This document shows, piece after piece, positions 10,532-23,809 of a DNA stretch of 64,000 bases. Made by a program: the position numbers and the translations under genes. Where the stretch lies: the NCBI GenBank assembly GCA_963681505.1, contig OY811976.1, forward strand, positions 4,330,003 to 4,394,002, written 5' to 3'. Within the stretch, counting starts at the first letter, position 1; each line of letters opens with the position of its first letter. The notes beneath the pieces are model-generated. The model was not told where the DNA came from, did no database searches, and saw only the letters and a list, made by a program, of their open reading frames with translations. The DNA is from Eunapius fragilis (lineage: Eukaryota; Porifera; Demospongiae; Spongillida; Spongillidae).

Positions 10532-13500
10532 ATTAACATCCATAACTCCATACATGTGTGTCTCTTAACCTCCAGTACATGGTACTGTATTGTAGCCTCG
10601 ACTACATTTTTTGCGTGAGGGGGTTCATACATCTGTGCGTGCAGAGCATAAATCCCAACTAAAAAGAAGGGTTGCTATCAGCACGGCAGTGGTTTTAAAC
10701 TCGACCACACCTCCCCCACTCTGAACTTATAGAGAAGGAAGGGCATGGAACATGAGTGGAGGTTATGTGACAATACTTTAACTCGCATGTCACACCCCCT
10801 TGCAGATATATGTAAACACACACACATTAACACTTACACATGTACACAAACCTCACAGGCTTGCGTCTTGCAGGATTGCATGGATCTCATAGCCTCCACT
10901 ACATGTCTCATATCCTCCCCTGAATGCCCATGCAGGTCTCCTAGGACCCCAAGGGGGGGGGGGGGGGGGGGGGGGAGATGAGCCTGTATCCCTGTACCCC
11001 TAACGTTCCCCCCCCCCCCCCCCACACCTTATGCCACCCCCCCTCCCAAATCAACCACTGCTTTGTGTCTCATCGTCTTCCACTACAAACTCATATGACC
11101 ATGCCCTTGACAACCTTCACACACTAACACAAACCATTCATGCTTGTGCTTCTCCATTACATGTTCCTATCTCATGCCTGCATTAAATGCTCATGTCTCA
11201 TAACCTCCACTGTGATGCCCTTGTCTCACTATATATGGTGAAGCCATGGAAGTTTGAATGCTACTGTATTCTCAGGTGCTTGTCTATATAAACTTTAGTA
11301 CAGTACCTCAGATCTACCACATCTGATCTGATTGGGCAGCAATAATAAAGGCTCCCATTATAAATCCTTGAACTTACAGAACTTACTGTTCAGTAAGGAC
11401 CATGTGAATGGTACCATTGAGGGACGAAAAGAGTCACATCACCTTTGTACATGCACACACACCACACAACACACACTGAACTTGAGCACATAGTGAAGGG
11501 GTCACATGAGCATGTAGTGAAGGTGATGAGACAAAAGCATGTAGCAGTGGCGGATTTAGGATTTGGAAGGGTGAGGGCACAAGGTATGGGAGGTCCACTC
11601 ATACTGCAATTGGGGGGGGGGGGGGGGGGGGGGGGATGCTGTAAGCTTGCCCATTCGGTGAGGCTTACCATGGTGCCTTCACATGGATGCACTAGCTATG
11701 GTGCCTTCACATGGATACACTGGCTATGGTGCCTTCACATGGATACACTGGCTATGGTGCCTTCACACATGTCAAGGCACCATAGCCAGTGCATCCATGT
11801 GAAGGCACCATGGTAAGCCTCACCGAATGGGCAAGCTTACAGCATCCCCCCCCCCCCCCCCCAGTTGCAGTATGAATGGACCTCCCATACCTTGTGCCCT
11901 CACCCTCCCAAATCCTAAATCCGCCACTGCTACATGCTTTTGTCTCATTACCTCCACTACATGCTCACGTGACCCCTTCACTATGTGCTCAAGTTCAGTG
12001 TGTGTTGTGTGGTGTGTATGTGCATGTACAAAGGTGATGTGACACTTTTCGTCCCTCAATGGTACCATTAAACATGGTCCTTACTGAACAGTAAGTTCTG
12101 TAAGTTCAAGGATTTATAGAGATGTGTGCAGGCTATAATGGAAGCCTTTCATGTACAGGACTTGTAGTGACTGTGAATATTATTGCTGCCCAATCAGATC
12201 AGGTGTAGGAGACGGGCCACACAAGCATGTGAACTTAGTGCAGGCTGCTATGAGACACTGTAGGCTAGCATGAGACATAAGTATGTAGTGATCTATGGAG
12301 GCTATGAGACACGAGCATATAGTGCAGGCATGAGATAGGAACATATAGTGGAGGCTATGAAGCACAAGCATGAATGGTTTGTGTTTGTCTGTGTGACATG
12401 CTGTTGAAAAAAAAAAACAATATGGAGAGTGGCTAATACATCTGTGTATGCAGAGCATAAATAAATAAAAAAGAAGGGTTGCATTTTACCTCCAGCTTGG
12501 CTTTAACTTGACCACGCCTCCTCCCCACTCTGAACTAGAGCACATGGTCAAGGGCATGGTCACATGAGCATGTAGTGGAGGTGATGAGACACAAAACAGT
12601 GGTGGATTCAGGATTTGGGAGGGGGAGGGGGTGGGGGTGGGGTGGGCACAAAGTGTGAGAATTGTATGGGGAGGAGGCTATGAGATGCAAAAATGTATGA
12701 GATAAGACAGTGTAGTGGAGGCTATGAAACACAAGCATCTACTGCAGGGCTGAAAGCAACCATTCTTTTTAGTTGGAATTTACGCTCTGCATGCACAGAT
12801 GCACAGATGCACAGATGTATGAACCCCCCCACCATACATTAACTTTTTTAATTTGCATGTCACACCCCCTTGCATATATATGTAAATACACACACACACA
12901 CACACACACACGCACGCACACACACACACACACACATTAATACGTAGAACCACACAAAACTCACATGCTCGTGTCTCACAACATGGTCAGGACTACATGT
13001 ATCTCATAGCCTCCACTACATGTCTCATATCCTCCCCTAAATGCCCTGGTCACCTAGTCCCCACTACACAGTAATGGACCCGGGGGAGGTGGGATGGGCC
13101 TGTGCCCTTAGCTCCCTCCCCTTAAAATAAATAGCTTTAAAGGGAGTTTGATATGAGATTATTAATGCCAAAAACACCACAATTGTAAAGGTGTATGGGG
13201 TAAGCCTCACTGGATGGGCGAGCTAACAGCGTCCCCCCCTCCCCCCCCCCCCCCCCCCCCCCCCCCAGCTGCAGTGGGCACTGACCCTCCCATACCTTGT
13301 GCCCTCACCCTCCCAAATCCTAAATCCGCCACTGCTACATGCATGTGTCTCATCACCTTCATTACATGCTCATGTGACCCCTTCACTATGTCCTCAAGGT
13401 CAGTGCATGTGTGTGTGTGTGTGTGTGTGTGCACGTACAAATGTGATGTAACACTTTTTGTCCCTCAATGGTAACATTCTTACACATGGTGCCTTTCTGA

Positions 13501-14529
13501 ACAAGTGATAGGCAGGAATTTATTTTGAAAAGTGTGCAGGCAAGACTTATCTATAATGAAGCCTTTCATGTACAGGTACTTGTAGTGACTGTGAAATTAT
13601 TGCTGCCCAATCAGATCAGATGTGGTAGATCTGAGGTACATGTACTAAAGTTTATATAGACAAGCACCCTGAGAATGTTGCATTCAAACTTCCATGGCTT
13701 CACCATATATAGTGAGACAAGGGCATCACAGTGGAGGTAATGAGACATGAGCATTTAATGCAGGCATGAGATAGGAACATGTAATGGAGAAGCACAAGCA
13801 TGAATGATTTGTGTTAGTGTGTGAAGGTTGTCAAGGGCATGGTCACATGAGTTTGTAGTGGAAGACAATGAGACACAAAGCAGTGGTTGATTTGGGAGGG
13901 GGGGTGGCATAAGGAGTGAGGGGGGAGGGAGGGGGGAACGCTGTAAGCTCACTCACTGTGTAAGGCTATGCCCCATATGCCTTTGCATTTGTGGTGTTTC
14001 GGCATTAAATATCTCATAGCAAACTATTATTTATTTTAAGGGGAGGAAGTAAGGGGTACAGGGGTACAGGCTCATCTTCCCCCCCCCCCCCCACTCGGGG
14101 TCCTAGGAGACCTGCATGGGCATTCAGGGGAGGATATGAGACATGTAGTGGAGGCTATGAGATCCATGCAGTCCTGCGAGACATAAGCCTGTGAGGTTTG
14201 TGTACATGTCTAAGTGTTAATGTGAGTGTGTGTGTGTGTGTGTGTTTACATATATCTGCAAGGGGTGTGACATGCGAGTTAAAGTATTGTCACATAACCT
14301 CCACTCATGTCCCATGCCCTTCCTTCTCTATAAGTTCAGAGTGGGGGGAGGTGTGGTCGAGTTTAAAACCACTGCCGTGCTGATAGCAACCCTTCTTTTT
14401 AGTTGGAATTTACATGTATGCTCCGCACGCACAGATGTATGAACCCCCCCACACAAAAATGTAGGCTACAATACAGTACCATGTACTGGAGGTTAAGAGA
14501 CACACATGTAGGGTGCTATGGATGTTAAT

Positions 14530-14592
<63 letters not shown>

Positions 14593-14825
14593 ATTTACCT
14601 GTAGCTGCAAGGGTGTGACATGCAGATGAAATTAAAATATGGTCCATCTGTGCTTTCAGAGAGTAAATTCCAACACAAAATAACACCTGTGGTTTAACTC
14701 AACCGCACCTCCCCCCACTCAGAATTTACAGTGAAGGAAGGGCATGGGACAGGAGCATGTAGTGGAGGCTATGTGACACAAAAATGTATGAGACAGGACC
14801 ATGGAATGGAGGCTATGAGACATAA
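10270..14825. mobile_element. giant nested foldback element, 4.5 kb
   Basis: The left part read inward matches the reverse complement of the right part in order: 10270-10480 with 14620-14825, the (CA)n at 10496-10530 with the (TG)n at 14531-14591, 10620-10830 with 14225-14450, 10890-11000 with 14050-14160, 11040-11345 with 13590-13920, and 11360-11640 with 13205-13500. Between lies a second, smaller palindrome and mosaic pieces in both orientations. Arms carry many copies of a 20-odd-base motif (CATAGCCTCCACTACATG), poly-G/poly-C tracts and dinucleotide runs. There is no protein-coding frame; open frames here are repeat shadows. Inverted arms with inner short tandem repeats are the hallmark of FB and TU foldback elements. 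Outer target duplications were not identified. Confidence 0.8.
11260..12250. repeat. inner palindrome within the giant foldback
   Basis: 11320-11660 is repeated in reverse at 11795-12205, centred near 11735. Matching landmarks are the ATCTGATTGGGCAGCAATAA block, GAACTTACTGTTCAGTAAGG / CCTTACTGAACAGTAAGTTC, GAGGGACGAAAAG, the GCAGTGGCGGATTTAGG string and the poly-G/poly-C tract. The loop holds three copies of CTATGGTGCCTTCACATGGA. The GCAGTGGCGGATTTAGG string resembles the terminal repeat of hAT-like MITEs, and it recurs at 12598, 13326 and 13880. Confidence 0.75.
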
Positions 14826-15013
14826 ACTTGTAATGGACGCTATAAGCAAGGACCATGTAGCAGAGATTATGTGACACCAGCAGGTAGTAGAGACTATGAA
14901 ACATAGGTATGTACTGAAGGCGATGATACACAAGCATGTAATAAGACACAAGCATGTTGTTGGAGACTGAGATAAAACCATGTAGCAGAGGTTATGACAC
15001 ACAAGCATGTATG

Positions 15014-15068
<55 letters not shown>

Positions 15069-15480
15069 TGTGGAGGGGTTACATATATCTGCAAGTGGGA
15101 GTAACATGCAGAAGAAATAAAAAACGGAGAGATATGATGGTTGGTTAAGACATCTGTGCGTACAGAGCATAAACTTTTCAGCCCAGCTGTAATTTTAACT
15201 CGACCCCGCCTCCCCCATGCATCGTTTCTCATGGATCTGTTATAGCATTGTACGTCGATAAATGGGCACGCAAGGAGTGCACTGAACCGACAGGCACACG
15301 ATTTCTATAAAATGATGTTATGTGCGCGCGTATTCACTACTGCTATAGGCTAGTACATACCGTGTTGCGTAAGGCGATGGCAGCTGGCAGCTGAATCCGG
15401 CCACGCATTTCGATCGTTTAGCGAATTCCGTTCGCTATAGAAGTAAAAAAAAAGAACCAGACTGACGTTTGAAAAGCCGT
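14826..15480. repeat. (TG)n tract and terminal module of the foldback family
   Basis: 14885-14990 still carries the ATGTAGCAGAGATTATG type of tandem motif, and (TG)n follows at 15017-15062. 15150-15460 then matches the terminal arm seen at 20480-20730 and, reversed, at 19340-19620 (for instance CAGCCCAGCT, TTTAACTCGAC, the GGAGTG-CAC box and the final TCGCTATA-GAA-CCAGACTGACG). The left mate of this terminal module was not found, so the copy ending here is incomplete or compound. Confidence 0.6.
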
Positions 15481-15999
15481 AGATAAGGGGGAGCCTTGGG
15501 GGGGGGGGGGGGGGGGGGTGACATTTATTAAAAATGTATTGGCATAATTATAAAAAGTATAGACAGCCTATAGGTCTCGTGAGCTAGCTCCCGCCATTCT
15601 TAATAATTTTATTGAATGGATTACGCAATGATAGACTTTTATGAATAAATTATGCGCGGTAGAAATTAATATTTTGTCTTGAATTTATTTACAGAATGGT
15701 TAATGCCACAATTTTTTGAAGTACATATACGATAATCGGACCGATTTATAGTACATTATAGACTGGTTTAAAATTCAATTTGAAAAAAAAAGCAAGATGA
15801 CCGCCTATGTATGGGCCATTTCTGGATATGCGTATCCAGAATGTGCTGGAGGAGGGTGCTGACGCGTGCGAAATTTTTGGCAACCACGCCCACATGCACA
15901 GCAGTATGATTTAGCAGCTTAACAGAATATTCAACAGAGTTTAATGCGAAGTACGTTAAATCGGCAAGAATATCTTTGCATGGTGGGTACTGAAATTAT
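15481..15999. other. no gene; poly-G tract and AT-rich DNA
   Basis: A run of about twenty G lies at 15499-15518, flanked by AT-rich sequence. 15815-15835 holds a short CATATCCAGAA inverted pair. Nothing coding is seen. Confidence 0.4.
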
Positions 16000-17645
16000 C
16001 CCTGACATCTTGCAGTGTTGATACTATCTCCTTTACTGCAGCAACAATATCTTTGGTCTCAGCCTGCAGATTAGATGTCAAGGCTGCAGGTATACTTTAG
16101 GCATGAATTTGTGATCACTAAAGCACTGATATAATCGCGATATCAGTAGTTGTAATGGCTAGCAGTAGACCTCTAGCATCAGTGATCGAGTTAGTTGACC
16201 ATAACCCTGTACCATCATCACAAATTCTTTCCATGCAAGCCACAGTTGATGTGTGGAGATACTTAAATACTTTTAAAACATCTATTCGCTGAACCCACCT
16301 AGTACGTCAAAGATCTTTCACCTTAAAAACTGCTGAATCTGGTAGGGTGGACAATACTGCATCTTCTAAAGCACTTTGTTGCTTAGGATGAGCATTAAAA
16401 AAACTGATATACTCTGCCCACAACACCCATCATGTTGCAAACACTGGTTACTTGTACAGAATTTACAATTAACAGATAAGTTGAGAGAGTGTGAAGTGTA
16501 GTGAAGGTATAATGCAAGAGGGTACTGTGCTGTAATCAGAGCTGCCGCACCATTAACTGAGCCTGCCATGTTACCTGCTCCATCATAAGCCTGACCTCTG
16601 ATGTTAGTAGGATCCAAGCCATAAGCTAAAAGGGAGCTGGTGATTTTGTCAGCCAGATCACGACCAGTTATATACCAGTATCACACTCAAAGAACCCTAC
16701 TAGGTCTTCCCTAACCAAATCACTTTCAGGATTTACATATTGCAAAACCAGGCTCCGTTGTTCCTTGTTTGAAGCATCCGTTACTTCATCTGCTATTACT
16801 GAAAACCATCGAGCAACTTTAACTTTAGTAATGATCTGTAACCTGATCTGGTCCCTAAGAATACCTATTATCTCATTCTGAATGCCAGAGGATGTACATG
16901 TAGCATTCCGAGCAGCTATGGCTAGATGATCAGCAAGGATAGTGTCTCCAGCTTGCACTCTAAACTGTAACAGAGCTCTGAAATTGCCATGGGATGGGTT
17001 TTCAGAACTATACTGATCCTTTTCTACATCAGTGGAGCTGTCCCTGTGACCACGCAGAGCAATGTTATTTCAGCCAAAAAACACTACTGTTTCAAAGATT
17101 GAAGTCAGTTTCTGTCGATTTGTCCTTACCCTCTCATCCATTGCTTCATTCAGTGTGTAACGAATGTCTGGCTGTTTATGCATCATTGTGTTCAGAAACC
17201 CCTCAGTTCTAGCAACAGCTTCTTTGTGGTGACCCATGTCTGCATGATTCCTGATCAGCTCTAATGCCTTTTTAAATTTGGTCATGGGACGATTACAAGA
17301 ACTCCAGGATCTGACCCATGATAGGCAGATGCTGCAAAAAGAGAGCAGGGAGGCAAAAGCCACCATTCTCTTGCTTGCTGTATACAAGCCAAGGATACTT
17401 TAGGAGCCACTTATGTTGAAAGGCACGTCCATTGGGACACCTTGGAAAAGTGTAATCAGCACCTGGCTTAAAGTGGTTGACGAGCAAGTTATATTTGACT
17501 TCATCACTGATATTCCTAGTCCCCACAAAACTTGCTGCATCATCGAAATGTGGAGTAGACACTGAAATGCGCTTTTCTGCTGGAGGACCACTAGGCTAGT
17601 TGTATCACCAGGATCGTGGTTGACATCAACGGAACCCAACTAGTA
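16000..17645 (-). pseudogene. decayed hAT-type transposase, DUF4371/ZMYM1-like
   Basis: Read on the - strand from 17639: a TTF-type zinc-finger-like start (FPRCPNGRAFQHKWLLKYPW, VYSKQENGGFC) at 17460-17340, then HHKEAVARTEGFLNTMMHKQ at about 17235-17175. The DUF4371 core follows: ALLQFRVQAGDTILADHLA near 16960, SSGIQNEIIGILRDQIRLQI, then ARWFSVIADEVTDASNKEQR at 16810-16740, and IRGQAYDGAGNMAGSVNGAA with LALYLHYTSHSLNLSVNC at 16600-16470. These are the conserved blocks of ZMYM1-like hAT transposases. The frame is interrupted by several shifts and stops (for instance between 17400 and 17300 and again between 16680 and 16610), and the C-terminal dimerisation region downstream of 16370 is eroded. 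No active protein is expected. hAT elements move by cut and paste. Confidence 0.8.
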
Positions 17646-17896
17646 TTATTTTTAAATTGTTAATAAAAAAGTAAAGGAACATCGGATCAGCCGGATGAGT
17701 TACAACCACAGGTACAATTGATTATTGTGTTAGAGTGGATTGAATAAATTATACATACATGTACATGTACCTACCTGCGTACTACCTATGTATACTTCAC
17801 ACGCGAGCGCGAATGAACTTAATTGTTTCGTTTTTAATTGTATTCATTAATTAATTGTTTCATTCTTGAGACGGAGGGGGTGCCCGAGCCCCCTGA

Positions 17897-17931
<35 letters not shown>

Positions 17932-18138
17932 TACGCGCCTGTATATTAGGTACTTGCCAACAATTTCACGTTAGGTACTTTATGTTGCGTGCAATATTAT
18001 GTAAATCTCACTGTAAACTAATGTTTTATTGAAAATATAATTGCATTCATTGAGTTACGCAACATTGTTGCCTACTTCTGCCCCACCCCCCTGCGGCGGG
18101 TGTTTTAATACTGCGGTTAGTCTCATCCCCAGCCCACC
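17646..18138. other. element flank, C-tract with terminal-repeat-like string, FKBP 5' region
   Basis: 17901-17926 is a run of about 26 C. With its flanks it reads, in reverse complement, CAGGCGCGTATTTAGGGG, which resembles hAT terminal repeats and may be the outer end of the transposon whose transposase lies at 16000-17645. The matching opposite end was not found. 18060-18138 is GC-richer and probably the 5' flank of the FKBP gene. Confidence 0.4.
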
Positions 18139-18210
18139 ATGACGAAGGAGGAAGTGACGTGCGATAATATTAATAGGTGCGCTCTAAATTATGGCTACCC
18201 AAGTGAGTGA
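18139..18210 (+). other. upstream ORF overlapping the FKBP start
   Basis: An ATG in an optimal context (CCACCATGA) opens a 23-codon frame that runs past the FKBP start at 18191 in another frame and stops at 18210. If it is in the mRNA it would lower FKBP translation; if transcription starts after 18141 it is meaningless. The transcription start is not visible in the sequence. Confidence 0.4.
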
Positions 18211-20276
18211 TGGTCTGAAAAAGGAGATGCTGAAGGCAGGTACGGGCCAAAAACTGGCACCCGGAAGCAAGGTCACCGTGCAGTGTACGGGTAGTGTGAA
18301 CGGCACCCCGCCAAAGAAGTTCTGGAGGTACAGCGCCGGTGGTCTGGGATAGGCATTCATTTTGATACAAATTTACCTGCAGTACGACAGATCCGGGACA
18401 GAAACCTTTTACTTTCAACGTCGGAGTTGGTCAGGTAATCAAAGGTATGCTAATAATTATTTAGAATGGACATCAGGCCAGTCACTGGTGAGGGACAATA
18501 AACTATTTACCATATTGCATTGGGATGGGGCATATTGGACCTCTCACAATGTCATGTAGCCCCCATCGAAAATAGAATGGCCTATGTTTGTTCATAGATT
18601 CTACTCTATAATCTATGGTTTGTTTAAACCGTTTAATCTCTGTAACTGTCATCGCGTGACTTAATAGAATTCATTGGCTATATGCAATATCACAATACCA
18701 TGGTGTTCAGGTTGCTATAACTTACACACGTCAGCTTAATATGTACTGTTTTCCCAAGCTCATGTAACTCAAGAGATTGATTACTCAGAAACTACTCATA
18801 CTGTTCATTACACATGGAGGCCACCATTTATGCTCAACAGAACATGTGGCCCTTAAGTCGAGACATTCAGCTTGTTTACACATGAATAATTAATTATAAT
18901 TAATTAAAAACCCTTCCCAATGCAGACATTTAAAAAAATGCATCAGAGCTAGACAGTACTCTATGTATCTGTATGTTACTGTTGTAGTAGAGGCCATGGT
19001 CATATTGAATAATGTAGTAGCAGCTGCATATACAAGAAGTGAATTGGGGGGAGCATATATATACATGTAGACAATTATAATGTTTGCGGGAGATAGGGGG
19101 CTAGGGGAGTGCTGTAACGCCATGTGGGTCTGGCTGGATGAATTCAGCTGATGGGCGGGGTTGACAAGGCACTGAACTGTACATTGTACATGCCCATTTA
19201 TGCATTTTCACTATCAGCTTATCATTCCAGGAAAAGCATGGTTATAATTAACCATTAACAGCTGCTATTACGACCTGGTTCCAGTTACATTAATATGCAA
19301 TACGTACCGCACCCTGCTTCTTACTAACGTCAGTCTGCTTCTGTTTCCGCTTCTATAGTGAACAAGATTCCTTGAGTGATGGATTCAACTACCATCACCA
19401 TATGCAACACGGTACATACTTAGAACCAGTACCGATACTATGTAGAAATTGTTGGTTCTCTTTGGTGCCACTCCTTGCATGGCTATTTATAGGCACACAA
19501 TGCTATAGAACAGTACATCAGAGAGATGAGATAATGTGCATGGTGCATCAGCTAGGGCAGAGACGTAGTCAAGTTAAAGCTGTAGCTGGGCTGAAACAAC
19601 CCTTCCTTTAATATTATTGGGATTTGTGTCCTGCATTTTAATCGCCCAACCATATTTCAGCGTTCTTCATTTCATCTGCACACACAGACACACACACACA
19701 GACACACACAGACACACACACACAGACACACACACACACACACTTTCCACCATAATATTTATTATTCCTTCCTGGTACTCATGACCCCTTGCACTTACAA
19801 TGTAAATCCTGTTGTTTGCTGCATATAAGCGATGTATTTGATTTTTCCCCTTTGTCTTTGGTTACAGTACTTTCCTACAACTTTCTTTTGTTATGTTTAT
19901 GTTTGGTTCTACATGTATAAATAAACTCCACATAATTCATTACCTTGTACTTTTTAGTTCAACAACAGTACAAAAATGGTAGTGTGTTTTCAGGTCACTC
20001 ATGTCTCGTACCTCCACTGTATGTTCATATCCCATGCCATGGTCTCCACTACATGGTCATGTCCAATGGCCTCCACGCCACTGATGTGTTTTATGCATGT
20101 ACTGGTGTCTTGAACAACTGGACTTGTGTATTGGTCTGATGTGTATCTTGTACTGGACTGATGTGTTGTATGTATGTACCTGCTTGCCTCAATGTGCCAT
20201 GACTTCTATTGGAGCTTTGCATTTGGTTAGCACACTTGACAACCATCTCATCAAAACCAAGTAGCACAGGAGTTTC

Positions 20277-20362
<86 letters not shown>

Positions 20363-23300
20363 TGTGTTTGTGGGTGTTTGCGTTTGTGGATGCATGCGTG
20401 TGCATATGAAATGAAAAACGCTGTAATATGGTTGGGCGATTAAAATGCAGAACGCAAATCCCAATAATATTAAAGGAAGAGTTGTTTCAGCCCAGCTACA
20501 GCTTTAACTCGACTACGTCTCTGCCCTAGCTGATGCACCGTGCACTTTATCTCACGGCTCTGATGTACTGTTCTATAGCGTTGTGTGCCTATAAATAGCC
20601 ACGCGAGGAGTGGCACCAAAGAGAACCGACAATTTCTACATAGTATCGGTACTGGTTCTAAGTATGTACCGTGTTGCATATGGTGATGGCCGTAGCTGAA
20701 TCTATTGCTTAAGGAATCTTGTTCGCTATACAGAACCAGACTGATGCTTGTAAGAAGTGGGGTGTGGCACGGATGTTATTGCATATCCATGTAACTGGAA
20801 CCAGGTTAGTGTCGCGAAATGACCAGCTTATCGCTCCGGGCTGGTCTCTATGTGTTGCAGATCTGGGCGAGTCTTGGGATGTTCACAGACAATCCTTGCA
20901 TCAGCGTGGTCGGAGGGTTGGACGTCATGGGAGGACGAACCATTGGATTCGCCCTCTCTGTCTTCGGTAGGTCGGTCCTTAGGAATTGGGCCTATTAAGG
21001 CAGTCTGACACCTCCATGGACACTGTTTCTACCAAACAGTACCCTAGTACAAACCAAATTTGAATTGAATTGCTAAAAGATGTGTTGGGTTTGAACCCCA
21101 AGGGATATTGGATGTTGTAATGCTGGCACAAAGCTAATGCAAGACCCCAAAATCTGTTTTACCCATAGAGAAATGGTGTAGTATTAAGTGTTAAAAATAG
21201 GAAGTCAATAGCATTTACCGTACGGAAGTTATAGTGGTTCAAACGTGAATGATTTTATAAATATAGTGATGTGACATTTTTGCAGACACTGTCCCATATA
21301 CGGGTTTTGTATTTTACAGGACTGAAGGGTCCGTTGTTTTTCTCAAATAAAAAATCAGTGTGATGTTAATGATGAAACACAGCAAGTACAAAATGAATGA
21401 TAATTGAATGCCTATTCCAAAATGAAGTACCTTTGCCAGTTACAGTGCAGATATAACAGGACTCACAAGTTACTGGAAGTTGACCCCATAAATTGAGAAA
21501 TACGATTGCTCGTGCATTAATAGCAACGTCCACATGTTTCGCTGTATAGAAATCCCTTACAAAGCTCCACTGTGAAATACAACAAAAATGAAACTTGTGG
21601 TAATTTACTTCTTTAATACATGGTGTACATGTACTTGTACTTTAAGAGGAAAAGTACATGTATGTTGGAGCAGTGATGGTGAAGTTATACCATTAAAAAA
21701 CTTGAACCCCCTAATTCATGTGTGACGTCAGCGGTAAAAGTTCCATTGAACCAGCTAATCCAATGACATCAGCGGTAAAAGGTCCACTGAACCAGCTAAT
21801 CCAATGACATCAGTGGTAAAAGTTCCATTGAACCAGCTAATCCAATGACATCAGCGGTAAATGGTCCACTGGACCAGCTAATACCATAGCCCCTCTTCAT
21901 GTCATGTGGTGCTGGTGACCACGACAAATGAACTTTTGAGAACTACCTGCCATTTGTCGGGGTCACTGGTACCACATGAGGAGTGGCTGTCGAGTTAGCT
22001 TGTTCAATTGAAGGGGTCACATCAGTTTCGCTTCCAATAAAAATAAAACAATTTTCTGTTCAAAGCATTGCATGTATATACGATCAATTGAGCTTAATTG
22101 TACTTAACCTGATGAGTAGTGTACCCATTCTAAAAGGCGCGTCTTTTAATATTTTTACTAGCTGAGTGTAAGTCGCACTATTATTTAATTTGTGCACACA
22201 GTTTTCGTAGCTGCAGTTTTCGATATACACGTACATGTAGCTGCAGTTTGCGATACTTATTAACACCTTTGTGATGTATCAACAAATACTTCAGATTAGT
22301 GCAAAAAATATAAGATGGTGATCACTAGTAAAACTTGATGTGGTGCCGCTTATATACAATTTCAGAAAAACAATAATATTAATGGTCCCTTCAGTCCTGT
22401 ACAAGTTTCTCTTTGTTTTTAAATTTGTGTTCTAATTGGAGCCTTTACTTTTTCTAAATTGTCTTATGGTGTCAAGTGCAAGTTTATACATGCACACATA
22501 CACATACAAATACCATCATTAAGATGGCTTGAACAGGTCTGATCGACCGAAGTAAGCCTAGAAAAAAAGTGCACCAGTTACGACCGATTTTCAGAGATGT
22601 CCGCTAAGCATGATTGTAATGTAGCAAGTTGGGGCTAGGCTTAAGCAGACACATATACATGCATGCGGTATCCATTATGGTGATACTGTTTGTCATGTGC
22701 CCATCTTCTATGGAACACATGAAAGCTGTGGCTATGGAGGATTGGAAATTAGGATTATGAATTGGTGTTTGGTTAGTGACAACCCGGAAAATGTGCTATA
22801 ACTGGTGTACATTTTATCTAGGCTTACTCCGGTCTATCAGACCTATGCAAGCCATTTTATTTGTAAATAAGAAGCATTTTAGAAGTGCCTTTTAGCCACT
22901 ATTCTTTTCTTGACTTGTTGTATAAAGTAATGCATCGTATACATGTAGTAGACTATACCGAAGGTGACCGACCACACCAGGACTTTGTCCATTGGTAGTG
23001 TTACAAAGTCCTCTAGAGTGTCATCAACTGCTGCAGCAACCCATTTTTATTGTTCTACAAGCTCCACTTCTTGTTTGAAGATGCAGTGTTTGCTAATGGC
23101 AACTCCTGGATTATTCTTTGCTCTAACGTAACCTTTTCATACATATGAGTTCCAAGCACCAACAAAACTAACTTAAAAAAAAAAAAGTGCACCTTGAAAA
23201 CTGTGGCCACTGGTAAAATGTTACAGTATGACAGCAATTGGTGGTCTTATGGTTCTTACATGCCTATATTGATGTACTGTGAATGGGCTGTCAGAAAAAG

Positions 23301-23763
23301 TCTTTTGCTTGGGTGCTGAATGACAGGAGGGAATTATGAAAGTTTTAATTTCCCCATTTCGTATGTAAACCTGGTGTTAAATAAAGCAACTATAAAATAG
23401 TATCAATTTCAAACCCACATACTCTCCTAGCTAAATGCCCCACATTGTTCATATTTCCAGCACTTATTGCCACATCAGTTCAGTATTTAATTCTATTTTA
23501 TGTTTACACTTGTCCATACCAACGTTCGGTACCCTTCAGGGTTAAAAGCTTGTAAACTTGAACAATCTCTCCATTGTCAAAATTGCAGCGTACAGAAGGA
23601 GTTGCTATCAGATTCTGCAGATTGTAGAATTTTACTTAATGTATAATCAAGATATTGATTATCAAAGTTAGAGCAATTTTCCCCGTCGTTTCGCACCATT
23701 CTATATTTTAGAAGAGATTACATTCACGTGATAATGCATCACACCACTTGCACGCACAACAAA

Positions 23764-23809
<46 letters not shown>

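Noticed and set aside
20091-20464. His/Thr-rich frames of 90 to 104 codons.
   Set aside because: They come from a (TG)n tract in a foldback element arm.
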